This document shows positions 1 to 12,500 of a stretch of 64,000 bases of DNA, one piece after another. The position numbers and the translations under genes are program-made. Positions within the stretch are counted from its first letter, which is position 1. Every line of letters begins with the position of its first letter. Origin of the DNA: Rhabdophis nuchalis (Eukaryota; Chordata; Lepidosauria; Squamata; Natricidae); the NCBI GenBank assembly GCA_039707465.1, contig CM077647.1:118298610-118362609 (forward strand), read 5' to 3'. The notes under the pieces are model-generated. The model had not been told where the DNA came from. It ran no database searches and saw nothing but the letters and a program-made list of their open reading frames with translations.

Positions 1-324
1 ATCTGAAATGGAATTGCTACTCAACATTGTTCATATTTACAGCCAAATATTGCCTTAGAATTTGCATTGGACAATGGGGAAAATAGTAAACTGAAGGAAT
101 CAAAATACTCAACAAAAATAACTTCAATGTCTGGATGAAGACAATTGCTACAAATACCTGGACATCTTTCAAGCTGATAACATCAAGCATATTGAAGTCA
201 AGAAGGTGGTTAGAAATAAGTCAAGAAGGCGAGAAAGAAATACTCAGTGGAGGAAATACCATCAAGGCAATAAACACCTGGGCAATTCCAGTGCTTATTA
301 AGTGTATCATATGATAATGACTTG

Positions 325-460
325 CATGTTACATGAGCATGATTTGCAACTTCCCTTTGACTTCCTCATTAACTTTTCTTGTCAGAAGCCAGTTTGGAAG
401 GTTACAAATGGCAATCACATGGAGTGCAGGATATTGCAACCATTGTAAATGGATTATATT
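325..460 (+). mobile_element. MITE fragment, tacaggtagtcct family
   Basis: Internal fragment of the same dispersed family as 59498-59889. Shared stretches include gcaacttcc, cttgtcagaagcca, ggaaggttacaaatgg, gatcacatg-like and gcaaccattgtaaat. Both ends are missing. Confidence 0.6.
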
Positions 461-1034
461 GGATGCAATAAATATGTGCATTATATTGAGATATGTCTAG
501 ATATCAATATGGCCTGTTGTATCAAAGATCTGCTAAAAGAGAGCTCATTAAATTCAATGCACACTAATAATATTATAAAAGATGCTTTTTGAAGAAATCG
601 TACAATAAGACATAACAATTGGAAAAACAAACCATGATTTTCACCACCTGTAATGGGCAGTATGGAATAAACAGGAACAAACTCAACCCAGGCAATGATC
701 TGATAAAAGGCATCTGAATCCAGGGCAGAAATGTATTTTGAGTATTTCAGACATGATCCCCTAGTTCTCATTAAAGAAAGCAAGCGGGAGAGCATAAGAT
801 TCTGTTGAAGTAACATCATAATAAATATTAGCATCATATTGTAAATCTGATCTATCTTGATCTGATACCATTATTTAGGTTAGAGAAAGCGGTCATTTAA
901 ATAGCTAATCATGCAAGTTTTAATTTAATTTGCTTAATAATAATTGCTGGAAATGTAACAAATCGGCATTTCTGAATATTGGCTGCAAACATTCATGTTG
1001 TGAAGTCAAACTGTAAAATTTATGTCAGAATATA

Positions 1035-1066
1035 GATGCTATATACTATATATAGTATATAGCATC
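1035..1066. repeat. Perfect 32-bp palindrome
   Basis: The 16 bases at 1035-1050 (gatgctatatactata) are the exact reverse complement of 1051-1066, with no spacer. The sequence is AT-rich with GATGC/GCATC ends. Confidence 0.9.
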
Positions 1067-1595
1067 CTGGCATGCAATTTATTCAGAAGTGCTTTTATAT
1101 ATAGTTTTCTGACAAAAAGGTCTTTTGAGGAAAAATTTTTAAAAGGATCAAATGGACTTCTACTATATTTTCATGAAATAAAACAAATCAATATATATCT
1201 GCTTCTTGGCTTTAATTGCATTAACCACCCAGGTTCTCAGACAATTTGCAAATTTGTTCTCTTGGTTTGGTATTAAAATATTTTACTTAAGTTATTTGCT
1301 TTTCTCTTGATGTAGAGAAAACTATCCTATATAAGAATGCTACTTTTTTTTACAGCACAAGAGAAGAAATTAAATTATTTTTTTATGTAGTAATTATTAT
1401 TCTTGAATAGGAAGTCAACCCTACTTCTAGCTTAGGAAAATTAAATCCCATTAAACTCACTATATAAAAGTGTTTTATGATAGTTTTAACTGATACTCCA
1501 ATTAACAATAGTATAATTTTTATGCTTATAAAGGTAAGTTATGGTTTGCTTAACTATGCTACAAGGTAATGTTTTCTGAATGGCTACTTCTGTAG

Positions 1596-1819
1596 GTTTG
1601 GAGAGGTACATTAGCTCGACTCCAATACAAGAGGACCCGAGCTGCCCTCAAGATTTTAAAATGTTACCGTCGATACAAAGTAAAGTCTTACATCTGTGAG
1701 GTTGCCCGACGATTTCAAAATGTGAAGTCTATGAAAGATTATGGAAAGCACGTGAAGTGGCCTAATCCTCCAAAAGTTTTGCGACGGTTTGAAGAAGCTC
1801 TACATGCAATCTATTACAG
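1596..1819 (+). CDS. MYO1D: MYO1D coding exon A: neck (IQ) to tail junction
   Basis: This exon encodes part of myosin-Id, a monomeric class I myosin that moves on actin and binds membranes through its tail; in vertebrates it acts in endosomal traffic and left-right asymmetry. The exon runs from an AG acceptor (1594-1595) to a gtaaga donor (1820), 224 nt in phase 0, ending with two bases of an Arg codon. It begins [13 protein letters not shown], the end of one IQ motif, followed by an IQ-like helix ([16 protein letters not shown]) that would bind calmodulin. It then gives the post-IQ linker ([19 protein letters not shown], then [12 protein letters not shown]). These segments match vertebrate MYO1D as I remember it, more closely than MYO1G. 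Motor-domain exons must lie left of the window. No stop or frameshift is visible. Confidence 0.95.
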
Positions 1820-2091
1820 GTAAGAATTGGAAACAATCCCTGTCTTGAATTATGGAGCTTGGTCAGTGCCATCCAGGATCTTCAGTGTCTCTCTGTGGAG
1901 TTATCTTGATAGATTGAATATTAGAGATGCTACTTCAGGATGTGTCAACTACAGAAAAAGTACCGTTGCACATTTCTAATGATATGAGTCAGTTGAACAT
2001 CTTTGCTGAATGATTAAAAAATTAATGGATAATTTGGAACTTTTGTTTCACAATCCTTTCCTTATATCAAAGTCCTGTTTTTTTTTCTCAG

Positions 2092-2236
2092 ATGGAGAGC
2101 ACATGAACTAATCAAAAATATCCCACCCAAAGATTTGCCACAAATCAAGGCAAAAGTGGCGGCATTGGAGTTGCTTAAGGGCCATCGAGGGGATATTGGA
2201 TTGCAAAGGGTCTGGCAGGGCAACTACCTTGCATTG
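2092..2236 (+). CDS. MYO1D: MYO1D coding exon B: start of TH1 tail
   Basis: The exon follows a T-rich tract and AG acceptor (2090-2091) and ends at a gtaagt donor (2237). Its first base completes the Arg codon split by the previous intron, and the other 144 nt give 48 codons: [17 protein letters not shown], then [18 protein letters not shown] and [12 protein letters not shown]. This is the start of the basic TH1 (tail homology 1) domain, which attaches class I myosins to acidic phospholipids; the R/K-rich helix and the LQRxWxGNYLA signature are typical. Only 272 nt of intron separate it from exon A. It ends in phase 0, which fits exon C. Confidence 0.95.
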
Positions 2237-3075
2237 GTAAGTATAGTAGAACCTATCAAAATTCAGTCATTATTTTTGCAATACTGTAAAAATTGAAAAC
2301 ATAGTAAGAGATGAATAGTGAAGTATGTGGCCACTTCTTGTCTAGATACATTAATAATTTATTAAATTACTTAATATATGTGGATAAACAAACTGAGATT
2401 TCTTCCAGACAAAACAGTGGTAATATTGTTCAGTAAGCAAGCTAATTGGGTGTATTCTAATCTAAACTGAAAATTCAAATTTGACCTTCATATTCCAACT
2501 GTACTTGAACATTTCTGGAATCGTCTCCAACGGTTCTGGGCCAGTGAATATGCTTGGAAATTTAAAATAATATTATAGACACTCTTGCAATATGAATGTC
2601 AGAAGTAGGTTGGGCCAATCAAAAACACTTATATCAAGATGGAATACTTCTGTTGGAATTTTTCGGTATGCCCCCATCTCCTCAATTTTTTTAACCAGAC
2701 AGTTGTGGGGGAAATAAGAATAATTGGAATAACAGCAACAACAAAAATTGTGGTACCTGCTGTATAGAACAGCAGTTCCCGATATAGTTGCCACCCTGAT
2801 AATGTTCAGAAAGTCACTGAACATTTGATTATTTTCCTGGCTTTGGGGCGCAGTGGTGATTGAACCCTATAGGACGCTATGCTTGTTGTAGAAAGTTTGA
2901 CTTTTGGACATCTATGTTCTGTCTCCTGATTTTTATTCCTGGTTTTTTTAAGCTTAAGCTAATGGAGGATAATAGCTAGAGTTTTATTATGAATATATAT
3001 TTGAGACTTTGATTTGGAATGGTAAAGGTGCTCTGGACTTGTTTTAATAATAGACACATTTCTTGTTTCTTTAAG
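2237..3075 (+). other. MYO1D: MYO1D intron between exons B and C
   Basis: 839 bases of AT-rich intron with canonical GT/AG ends. I see no repeat or coding signal in it. Confidence 0.85.
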
Positions 3076-3180
3076 AATCCTGGTAATTCTCAAGCTACAG
3101 GTTCATTCACCTCTGTTACTTCTGAGTTGCAACGCAAGGACAAGTTCATGAGAATTCTTTTCTCTTCTCAAGTTCGTAAG
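3076..3180 (+). CDS. MYO1D: MYO1D coding exon C: TH1 tail, variable loop and beta strands
   Basis: 105 nt (35 codons) between acceptor ttaag (3071-3075) and a gtaagt donor (3181). It encodes NPGNSQATGSFTSVTSELQ, then RKDKFMRILFSSQVRK. The Ser/Thr-rich first half is the variable linker of the TH1 domain. The second half opens the PH-like core, where basic residues (RKDK, QVRK) would face membrane phosphoinositides. Phase 0 at both ends keeps the reading frame with exons B and D. The linker differs in detail from the mammalian protein I recall, while the RKDK-to-VRK part is well conserved. Confidence 0.92.
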
Positions 3181-3361
3181 GTAAGTTAGAGAACATTGGG
3201 AAAAAATCCTCTCAAACAGTATTTTGGACAAAAAGTAGGCTTCAGGGGAAAATAAAGGTTTTATGGTTGACAGAAATAACAGGTATTTGTTAGCACAATA
3301 GTAAGTTAATTCAGTGGGGATGACCTTCTGCATAATTAGGCCATGGTTTAATTATTTGGTA

Positions 3362-3435
3362 TCCTGACATTTCACTAGCCAACATGGCTGGCATCTTCAG
3401 AGTTGAAAGTGGTCTGCTCTGTAGTGCACTTAACT
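3362..3435 (-). mobile_element. Penelope-like terminal repeat fragment (possible)
   Basis: The stretch has a tttc box (3370-3373), a small hairpin (agcca 3377-3381 pairing with tggct 3385-3389) and a catcttcag box (3392-3400). That arrangement recurs at 43790-43820 and is common in Penelope-like retroelement ends as I remember them. The copy is short and degraded, and no reverse transcriptase is nearby. Confidence 0.4.
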
Positions 3436-5069
3436 CCCTCTAAATTCTCTTTATTCTCTGCATAACCATGATTTCCATCAATCCTACTGTTTGCTTTGCT
3501 CAATTCACATCTTCAAGAGTGCTGGGTCTCAGAATGTATTCTGCCATGTAACTTTTTTGATGAAAATAGCCTCCTTTTGTTCTTTTTGTGAATTACAAAG
3601 CCGGCCTCTATTATTTTTTGCTGTCCTTTCTATGACTTTAGCTTTTTCAGATCTTTATCTTTCCTATTTATTTTTGCTTGCTGTCAGTATCAGAAACAAG
3701 TTAATGTTTGTTGCAATATAATGTGCAAAATATAGGTGCAGAGTTCCTAAATTCATAATGGACACTCACTGTGTTTTTGCTAGTCAATGGTTTGTAGGAT
3801 ATCCTTGTGTATTTGTCACAAGCTTTTCTGCACCTTATGTATTAGTTTTGGATAAATCTCTGATGTATCATTTGGAACATATTGATGTACAAAGCACTTG
3901 TATAACAGCAGCGATATTTGCAGCTACTTTGCTCTGAACATAGAATATGCTAGTAGCAATTATTAGAATACCAGAAAAGAATTAGTTGCCAAGGTAGTGG
4001 AATGGTGAAATAGAAAGCCTAATATGGAAGCCTAGCTATTTTGGTGCACCTGGGTAATGAAGCAATGAGGAGAAATTATGGCTCTGAGGCAGAATTGGCA
4101 AGAATCTGTGCAGCCTGTTGATGTAGTGACTGCTCTGGTACTAGTATATCATGATTTCTGGCAAGCCTAAACAATATCTCAATTTAAAAGCTCTCAGATA
4201 ATATAATTTGTTTACTCTTTTACTAAAAACCTTCAGAAAGATTTAAATAAGAGTATAGTGTACTAAGCTAAAAGGATTCTTTGAATAAGACAGCTGTAGG
4301 ACTCTTCATTTTATTAAGACATTGGTACATTAATGTACTGAGACCATTTTTAAGTAATTACACCAGTAATCTACTTGTGTAGCTTCATTACCCTCTAACA
4401 TTTTATAATTTCTCAAATGACGTTTAGAATCTATTTCTGTTCTCCCCTTACTACTACTGAACCTTTCCACAAGGTCCTGCAAAACAATGATCAGTATTAA
4501 TAATCTTTATCTTTTCAAGCCATATTCAGCATGCTTCCTCTGCATGAGCATATTATATTACCAAGCCAAAGGCACATTGTCATTCACATGATTGCAATGA
4601 CAATAAATCAGGCAAATACAGATAAAATTAGTATCTGTATCAAGCCTTATTACTATATATATTGTATATTTTTCAGCTTTGTTCCAGGATAGTTGGTTGA
4701 ATCTTGAACAACTTCCTTGCTATGTTTGCCTATGTGAAATCAGGCTACATTTTGCACTGAAATGAAAACATTTAATAGTCTTGGATTCTTCAGGTTCCCC
4801 TTTTGTCAAATATATTGGGAAAGAACTACTGCTATGTTCAAAACCTCCAATAAAGATGCAATATGTCAATTGAATGTAAACTTTCTTCTTTTCTTCAGTA
4901 CAAAGGACAGCTCCTTGTAGGCAGGTCAGGATGCTGATATTACAAGAAATTATGAAGTCCTTATTTTCTTGGAAGCCTGTGTGAGCATTGGTCATTAAAT
5001 GCGATCAATAACTTGATATGGCTCAAGTGATAAAAATCAAGAACAAAATAAAAACAATACCAAAAAGTA

Positions 5070-5510
5070 CCATATTTTCCATCTGTAAAGACTCCACTGT
5101 GTATAGGATGCCCCCCCTTTTCTTACCCAAAATTCAGAAATCAATATTTTAAACATTAAATAGAAGACATTTATTTTGCAGAGTAAGGCATTCGTTTACC
5201 GGTACCGGTATGTTTTTTTCCTGACATTTTTATGGGCTCAGAACGCTCCAACATTACCATTCCTGTTGCATCTGGGCACTGGCTTCACGCTCTCCGCAGC
5301 ATCAGCTGCTGTTACATAAGGCTCATGATTGGAAGAAACCTGTTAGCTTGTCTCCGCAATAGGAAGTTTTGCTAGTAGGCTAGTTGCAGAGATAAGGTAT
5401 CAGCAGTTTTGCAACTGTGGTTCTCCACTCGTCCCCCTGTGTATAAGACATCCTTCCATTTTTAGGTAATTTTTTTTTTTAAGTATCATCTTAAACACAG
5501 AAAAATATGG
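5070..5510. mobile_element. TA-flanked MITE, ccgtattttt family
   Basis: Left end ccatatttt (5070) and right end aaaaatatgg (5510) are inverted, with TA on both sides (5068-5069 and 5511-5512). The subterminal gtataggatgc / gtataagacatcc motifs resemble those of the larger copy at 29661-30744. At 441 bp and with no transposase, it is non-autonomous. TA target duplication suggests the Tc1/mariner superfamily. Confidence 0.6.
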
Positions 5511-6438
5511 TACTTAACATGACTTTGCACAAAGTAAGAATTTCTAGATCCAGCTAACTGTTAACTAACTTTTCATGTTACCTCTAGCATATTAAATTTT
5601 GAAATTCTTGATATGAGTTATTTGAAAAGGGGAATCATGTTCAGTTAATTAATATAATATGTAAAAGTTACATTCCTAGTGATTCCAGTTATTGCTGATA
5701 CAATAACTGACCCTTTCAAATCTATCTACTCATACAGTTAGACAATCTTGCCTTGATTTTAATCATGTTTGAAGTGCGCAATGTTTTGTTCAATACATTT
5801 GGCCAGAAGATGTACATCTTAATAACATTCAACTAACACATTCATAGTTTTGTAACTGCCTCTTTGTATTTTATCTATTTTAACTAAAATGGTTGAAGAA
5901 GGTAGCAGAAGCAAAGCAAGTTAGGCATTAATTAGATACAGAGGAGAAGTAATGGTTTCAAGCAAAATACTACACTTTATTATCAAGGTTCTTTTTCTTG
6001 CAATCGAAAGGTCCTCTTTTTTATTTTTACAAGCATTTTCAAGAATTAATTTAAAGTTACTTCAGGGGAGATCTACTGTTTAAGAAAATAAATTGAATTT
6101 TTCTTCTGCCATTGCACCCCAGCCAGTCTTTAGAATTCCAGTCAGAAATAGTTCCTGGGTTGCCACTTGCTAAATAGAAGGATTGTCAGTACCATGAAAG
6201 ATAGCAAGCAGTGACAAGGAAGTATATTTATAAGCAATGCAAAGAAATTGCATTGTTTAATGGGAAGGACACAAATATCTTTAGAAAAGTAAGAGAAATC
6301 AAGAGAACTTTTTGTGTAAAGGTGGGCATAAAAAGAAAAGACCAAGAATGCAAAGGCCTATTGGAGAAAATGTAATTGCATTAATATATAGAAGAACTGT
6401 GCAAAAGAGATGCCTAAATTGTATGTTTGTGTGCAAAT

Positions 6439-6492
6439 TCTCTCTCTTTCTCTCTCTGTCTTTCTCTCTGTCTCTGTCTCTCTCTCTCTCTC
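6439..6492. repeat. TC-rich microsatellite
   Basis: Imperfect (TC)n tract with interspersed TTTC and TGTC units. Low complexity; the open frames across it are not genes. Confidence 0.9.
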
Positions 6493-7609
6493 CTGTCTTA
6501 TTTAATGAGGCACATAAAAAACTAAAAATATGATTCATGATGGTTGTGGCAAAACTGGCTATGGCACAATTTTGGAAAAATCCAGAGACTCCATTATAAG
6601 ATCTCTGATATGGCAAATGGTTGTAATGGAAAATTTATCTTTAATTCAATTTGGGAAAAGTAATTATTTTTAAAATGCATAATCGGTCAACAGCCTCTTT
6701 TTGTTTAGCAGAATACATACGAAAATCGCTGTTGCCACTTTGACATTTTTTTAGATCTTTTAAAATGCGTGCTTGTTCTTTAATTAATAAAATATATTAA
6801 AATATTTTATAAAATAAAAATAAACTGTTCACTAGGAGCAATTACAATGAAGTAAAGGTAGATGTTTGGACAAACAGTGCAGAGGCAGTGGTCATTGGAT
6901 AAGACTATGATTTGTGGAAAAAGTTTGGAAGGCAAGTGGAAAAGAGTCTAACAGAAAAAAAGAGTGTAATAAAAGATAAAATCGCCAGATACAATCATTG
7001 ATGACCTAAGCATTGGCTTATAAGAACTCAAAGAAACAGTTACTAAAAGATAATTCCAGCAAATTTATGTTCTTTGAGTCATAAAAAGTTGGACTAAGTG
7101 ACTGAAAAACAGTAATTCTCAAGAAAGTAAGTAGCATGTAGCAATAATGAGAATGAAAGGCAATAGTGGAGGAGGAATGGGCAAAATCAAGAAAAACAGA
7201 ACCACAGAGATTTGAGAAAGTTATCTTTAATGTTCGGTGAGGATAAACCTTGGAAATTGTAATTGAAAGAGAAAATATCTTCCTTAATTTCAAAGTAACA
7301 GCAGACCACAGCAATTTCCCAGAACAGGAACCAGTCACCATAACAGTATCAGACATTCAATAGTGGAACAAGAACATGAAGAGCTGGACAGAAGTTGGCC
7401 TGAACATGATCCATGCCTGCTGGCTAAAGAAACTGACACCTAGCAGGACAGGCAAACCAGCAGCAGGCTTTCAGTCAAACTGGCCAACACAAGGAAAGAT
7501 AGTGCTCATTATGAAAGCCCCCCACAAGGGAAGAGCACCATGCAACCTGACAAATACCTGCTTCCACACAACATGGAAAATTCTATCAGACATCATAACT
7601 ATCCAGTTT

Positions 7610-7912
7610 GTGCTGTAATTATTAAGCAAATCACAGCAATATTTAAGGCAAACCATGTGGTCATTTGGTGAACCTGATTTCAAAAGCTTTTGACTTTGCC
7701 AAAAGCCCCCTGGGAAGGTTACAAATGGTGATCACATGATTTTGGGGTACTGCAACTATTGTAAATACATGCTGGTCACCAAAGACCTGGATTTTGATCA
7801 TATAACCTTGGGGATGCTACAGGAGTTTTAATCTGAGGACTGATTGCAACCCACTTTTTTCATATCGTCATACCTTCAGTTATTAATAAATAGTCGTAAG
7901 TTGAGAACTACC
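7610..7912 (+). mobile_element. MITE fragment, tacaggtagtcct family
   Basis: Right-hand part of the family: ttaagcaaatcac, gactttgcc, ggaaggttacaaatggtg, atcacatgat, ggatgctac and the end cgtaagttgagaactacc. The left terminus is not visible. Confidence 0.65.
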
Positions 7913-9222
7913 TTTGAGGGAGTATTCTTGTGATGTCCAGCAGAGATAATACATGCAGCCTGGTCAAATTTAAGACCTAGCAAAATTTCAAAATTGTGAT
8001 GGTGGAGAGATAGAAAACTGCAGTACCTATTTGAAAATACGCTGTGTACTGGGAACCAGTCTTGCTTGATTTGAAGGCTGTTTGTATCAGATACATTGGT
8101 TAAAAATACTTCTGGGGTTTTTGAAATTGAATGGAGGGAGGTTCTCCAGCAAGAGCCCTATAGGGAGCAAAGCTTGATAGGGTCCTATCTCTAAGAAACA
8201 TTGTCCTGCCTCTTTGCCAAATTAGTCTGCCTTGATTGTGGAGCATATAGGAGGCTCTTTGTGGGCAGTGTCAGGTATTCCTGCTTCCAATCTACTTGAG
8301 ACTTTATAAATAGGATCTGAACATCTTGAAAAGTGTCACAAAAATAATTAGCAGTTAGAGCAGTTCATGAAAAGCTGGTGTATATCAATAGAGCGGGTGC
8401 TAGAAAGCAATCTGGCTGCTCTATTTTCCACTTAATTACAATTCTCAACATGGAGTCCTCATTATATCCTGTTTCTAAAATACCAGAAACAAAAGTTGGA
8501 GTTATTTCCTGAACATGAACTCTGGCCATAGAGTGGGTTTCATTTTTTAGTTTTTTAAGCCAATTATGAGTTTGCTCCTTTATCTCGGATGAACTCACTG
8601 AGATTTCTAATAATAAAATGGGGTATAATTTAAATATGATGCTTTGCTAGCAAGGCAGGTCAGTTTATTGAAAGTAGAGAAAGTTTCAGGAAAAAAGCCT
8701 GAAATGTTCTGTTCTTTCTCTTTCTCATATCTGACATTCTCTCTGCTAAACAACCATCTTTTCATGATAACAGCACACAGTGATTACTCAGTGGCAAAAA
8801 TATTTCCTTTACTCATCTAATTGATAGCCAGATTAATTTTAAAAAAAAACATTGTTTTTGGTTAGTCTTTTAGCGTTCCCTAGACTGAGACATAGAAGAA
8901 GAGTACTCCCCAGCTGTGTGGCCAAAATTTTAAAAAAATTGTCAGATCGAAAAAGCCAAATTGTTTGGTGACTGATGCGGTAGTTCAGTATATGTCGAAA
9001 GAATGCCTTAAACTGATATTGTTACAAAAGGCTTATATAAATATATACTAAAGTGTACTAATTTTTATAATGCTGTTTTCTACATGTATCGTTGAAATAA
9101 AATTCAATTCTATAAAATAAAATATACGTTTTAAGGAAGATTTGTCAGATTTCCTTTGTAGCAACCTGGAGTTCAAATGAACTAATGAAAAAAAAAAGTT
9201 CTCAGAACTCTAATGCATGTTG

Positions 9223-9254
9223 TTGACATTGAAATATTAACATTTCAATGTCAA
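9223..9254. repeat. Short hairpin, 13-bp arms
   Basis: ttgacattgaaat (9223-9235) is the exact reverse complement of 9242-9254, with a 6-base AT loop. It lies 140 bp upstream of exon D. Confidence 0.9.
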
Positions 9255-9395
9255 CTATTCCAGTGAGCAATCTTATTTTCAAATAGTGCAGAACAAGATT
9301 CTGGTTTTTACAACAATAATTCTTTCAGTTTGTGTATAATATATTGTTTTTAAGAAAATAATTGTAATGCTAATGTGAATTTTGATTATTTGCAG

Positions 9396-9509
9396 GTAAA
9401 CCGCTTCAATAAGGTAGAAGATCGAGCAATTTTTATAACTGACAGACACCTTTATAAGATGGACCCTATAAAGCAATACAAAGTGATGAAAACTATCCCA
9501 CTGTATAAT
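9396..9509 (+). CDS. MYO1D: MYO1D coding exon D: PH-like core of TH1
   Basis: 114 nt (38 codons), acceptor ttgcag (ending 9395), donor gtacgt (9510), phase 0 at both ends. It encodes [16 protein letters not shown], then [22 protein letters not shown]. This is the most conserved part of the TH1 domain: the [10 protein letters not shown] strand-turn-strand and the IPL strand of the PH-like fold. It is almost identical to vertebrate MYO1D as remembered, and it is the clearest support for the gene name. It lies after a 6.2-kb intron, the largest gap between exons wholly inside the window. Confidence 0.96.
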
Positions 9510-12500
9510 GTACGTATTATTGTGTTAGCTTCCTGGATATTTTTATGCCTTGTAACTTGCTAAAAAAAATTGTGGTTATACCAAAAGGAAGTTTCCATTT
9601 GTTGCACTATTTTCTTGCTATATATAATTTCCAGTGGTTGAAGATTTCAGGTTTAACAGAATGTGATTATCTTAGAATAACGTTGACAATCCCAACCAGA
9701 GAAGTAGATTTTGAAACCCTTATCCAAATTTTGCTTTTAGCTATTGTACCTATTCATGCATTATGATCTCCATACTTTTCAGTGTAATCATACAGTATCT
9801 ACTGACCTTCCTTCCATTTCCTATTGTCATAGCAATCATTTGGTCTGCATTGCTCAGTTTTCCTGCTGTATGTTCACACAATTGCTTAGTGCAGGATAGC
9901 TTATTCCAAGTTAAAAGGTCAGAATTTATTTTAAAGCAAAAACAGTGATATCATCTGCAAAGTCTGTTCCTTCATCTCACAAACAATTCTTTCAGGAGCT
10001 GGGTGGGTGCCCTAGGGTGGGAAATACATTTCTCCAATTATAATGTATTGTTGAAGTTTTGCCTGTTTTGGGGATGACTTGTATTGAACAGCAATTAAAA
10101 TATGCCAAAATCATATTAAAATAGCTTGGGGTGGGGGGGTTGACACTGTTAAGAGTGAAAAGGCTAAGTAGCTGTAAGAGAGAGTGAGGGAGGAGAGAGA
10201 GAATAAAAATATTTATTTTTAAGGTAAGTAGGATGGCCCATTTTCACTTCTTAAAATGTGTGCCTCATGATAGGGCCAAAATCTCAGTGTTCATGAGATT
10301 TCTTTTGAAGGTACAGATAAACAAATTACTTTAGTTGCTGTGAGAAACTTCCTAAAGTTTTTTCTTACCTAGCAGTTAATTTTGGCTTAGAGAGGACCAA
10401 AAGAGAAGCAGCTTTCTGTATGCTGCATTAACATTCTTAACAGTGAAAAGTTTAATGAAATCATCTTACATATTGGCTTTTCAAAATTAGTCAGACTTTT
10501 TTTTTCTTTTAGCATATGTTCATTCCTTTAAGGCAACAGTTATGTGAAGTTGATGCTCCATCAAGCTTATTTCCAACCAATTTATAATTAGTTTAGTTTA
10601 TGTACTAGTCCTTCTTATCTAACAATAAGCTTGACTTCCCCCAAGGAAATCTGGAATTTAAATTTAATGAGAACAAGAATTCTTATGGAAGAAATGAAGG
10701 CATTTAAAATATTTAGAATTGCATTTTGGGTGTTTCACCTAGCTCATCTTAAAGCTTAAAATCTCCAGTAAACACATAATTTAGCAATTGCTGGGATCAG
10801 TTTTGCTAATTATAAGAATGCATATAATAACAGGTCCAGGTACGACTTGAATAAAAAGCAACTGGGAGGAACAAATGAAATGATCAGCATGTTCAAATAA
10901 AATCCCTCTTCTTCCTCCTCAGTTGGTTATGGGAATGTTTTCAATAATGGTTGCTATGTACTCTGTGGTATAGCTAGTCTACTTCCTTAGCATCAATAGG
11001 GCACAATTAGCAACACTTACTCTCAACATGCTGGCTCTATGTGAGTGATTGTGCCAGTACAGCGGGGGGGGGGGGGTGTTCCTTATTATATTGAAATACT
11101 TTAAAAAAAAAAAACCACCAATTTCAAGGTTTTAAATTGCTATTTAGTTGAAAAACATCAAGCCAGTTACATTTATTTTTATCCACCCTATTTCATAGTA
11201 TAAATGGTTAATATGTTGTTCGTAGCTTTTATTTTTCTAGAGAAACCTGGGAATTAGTTTCCTTAGAAATTTTGTGAAGATATTAATATTTAATTATTGA
11301 TGTTTATTTATTCCTTGTATACATCTCATTTTTAATTTTAAATAATATACAGTGCCTGTACTGAAACCAGCCTTGTTGAGCTTCATTTGTCTATCAACCC
11401 ATGTTCACTATCATGGTTTCTAAAGCTTTCTTGTCAACATTGCAATATCCCCATGGTAGCTGTTGCCATAGCAGGCATCAGCTGATGTCTGGTTTTCCTG
11501 CAGCTTGTTTTCTAGCTTAGGAAGCTGTACCTGTCACTTCTAACCTTATAAAAAAGGGATATCACCAAGTAGAATTATTTATTGAAGTGTGTCCTTGACT
11601 TCTAGAAGTAGAAATAGTTATTTTGTGATGAGGACAATGATTATATTCTTGTGGCAAGATAAACATTCCAAGATGGAGGAAACTTTGAAATATAGAAAAA
11701 ATATGTTCACTTTATAATTAGTAAGGGTGTGCTGAATTTAACATTTTCCATCCGTTAATGTATAATATACCGTTTTTACTAAAAAGAAAAGCTGTGCATA
11801 GTATTACTGTTGCTACACACATTTTTTATTAAAATGAGCCAGGATTAATTACTGCAGTCAACTTGGTATATTAAGAATGTGGAGTAATGTAAAGTATATC
11901 ACAAAGCAATTGTCCAGTTGCTTCAGAGTGTCCTGCTAGGGCAATCCACCATTATTCATGCCATCTCCCAACTATTAGAATAAATTTAAATCAATTCCTC
12001 TGCTTACTTACATTAATTACCTTTCTGTTTCAAAAATTACCAAACCAATCACAGACTGAAACTGCATTTACATGTAATGTCAAGCCAGAATTCTCCAACA
12101 GCACTTTCATTTTCCTCCTCAATCTCATCTCATTGTGAGATGATGCAGCCTATATTGAGGATTCCTTTAACTGAATATGAAATATTAATAAACCTTATGA
12201 GATGCTAATAATGTAGTGTACTTGCTTGAATAAATAGGCTTTAAACTGGATTTACATAGTTGTCATTTCTACCTATAAGTATTGTTATTTTTGGTCCTCT
12301 TATAACACCTGCTTTCTGTTCCACAGAACATAACTCAGTCTTAATTTTTCCATCCAGAGACAGATAGTTTTAGAAGATTAAACTGGCATTTTCTAATGCT
12401 TCAATAGAATCTAATCATGAAATTTGAGATCTCTTTAAATTCCTTAAGAAGTTAATTGTCGGGATAATCTAAATATAGTGGAACATTCTTGTATATGTAT

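Larger units (their letters stand above)
1..1595 (+). other. MYO1D: MYO1D intron (left end outside window)
   Basis: AT-rich sequence before the first visible exon, ending in a polypyrimidine-poor acceptor (tctgtag). It holds a MITE fragment (325-460) and a perfect 32-bp palindrome (1035-1066). The remainder shows no recognisable exon, and its short open frames have no similarity that I recognise. Confidence 0.8.
3181..9395 (+). other. MYO1D: MYO1D intron between exons C and D
   Basis: A 6.2-kb intron bounded by gtaagt and ttgcag. It holds a Penelope-like motif (3362-3435), a TA-flanked MITE (5070-5510), a TC-rich tract (6439-6492), a MITE fragment (7610-7912) and a 13-bp-arm hairpin (9223-9254). 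Between these (3436-5067, 5513-6438, 6493-7609, 7913-9222) I see only AT-rich unique-looking sequence. Confidence 0.85.
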
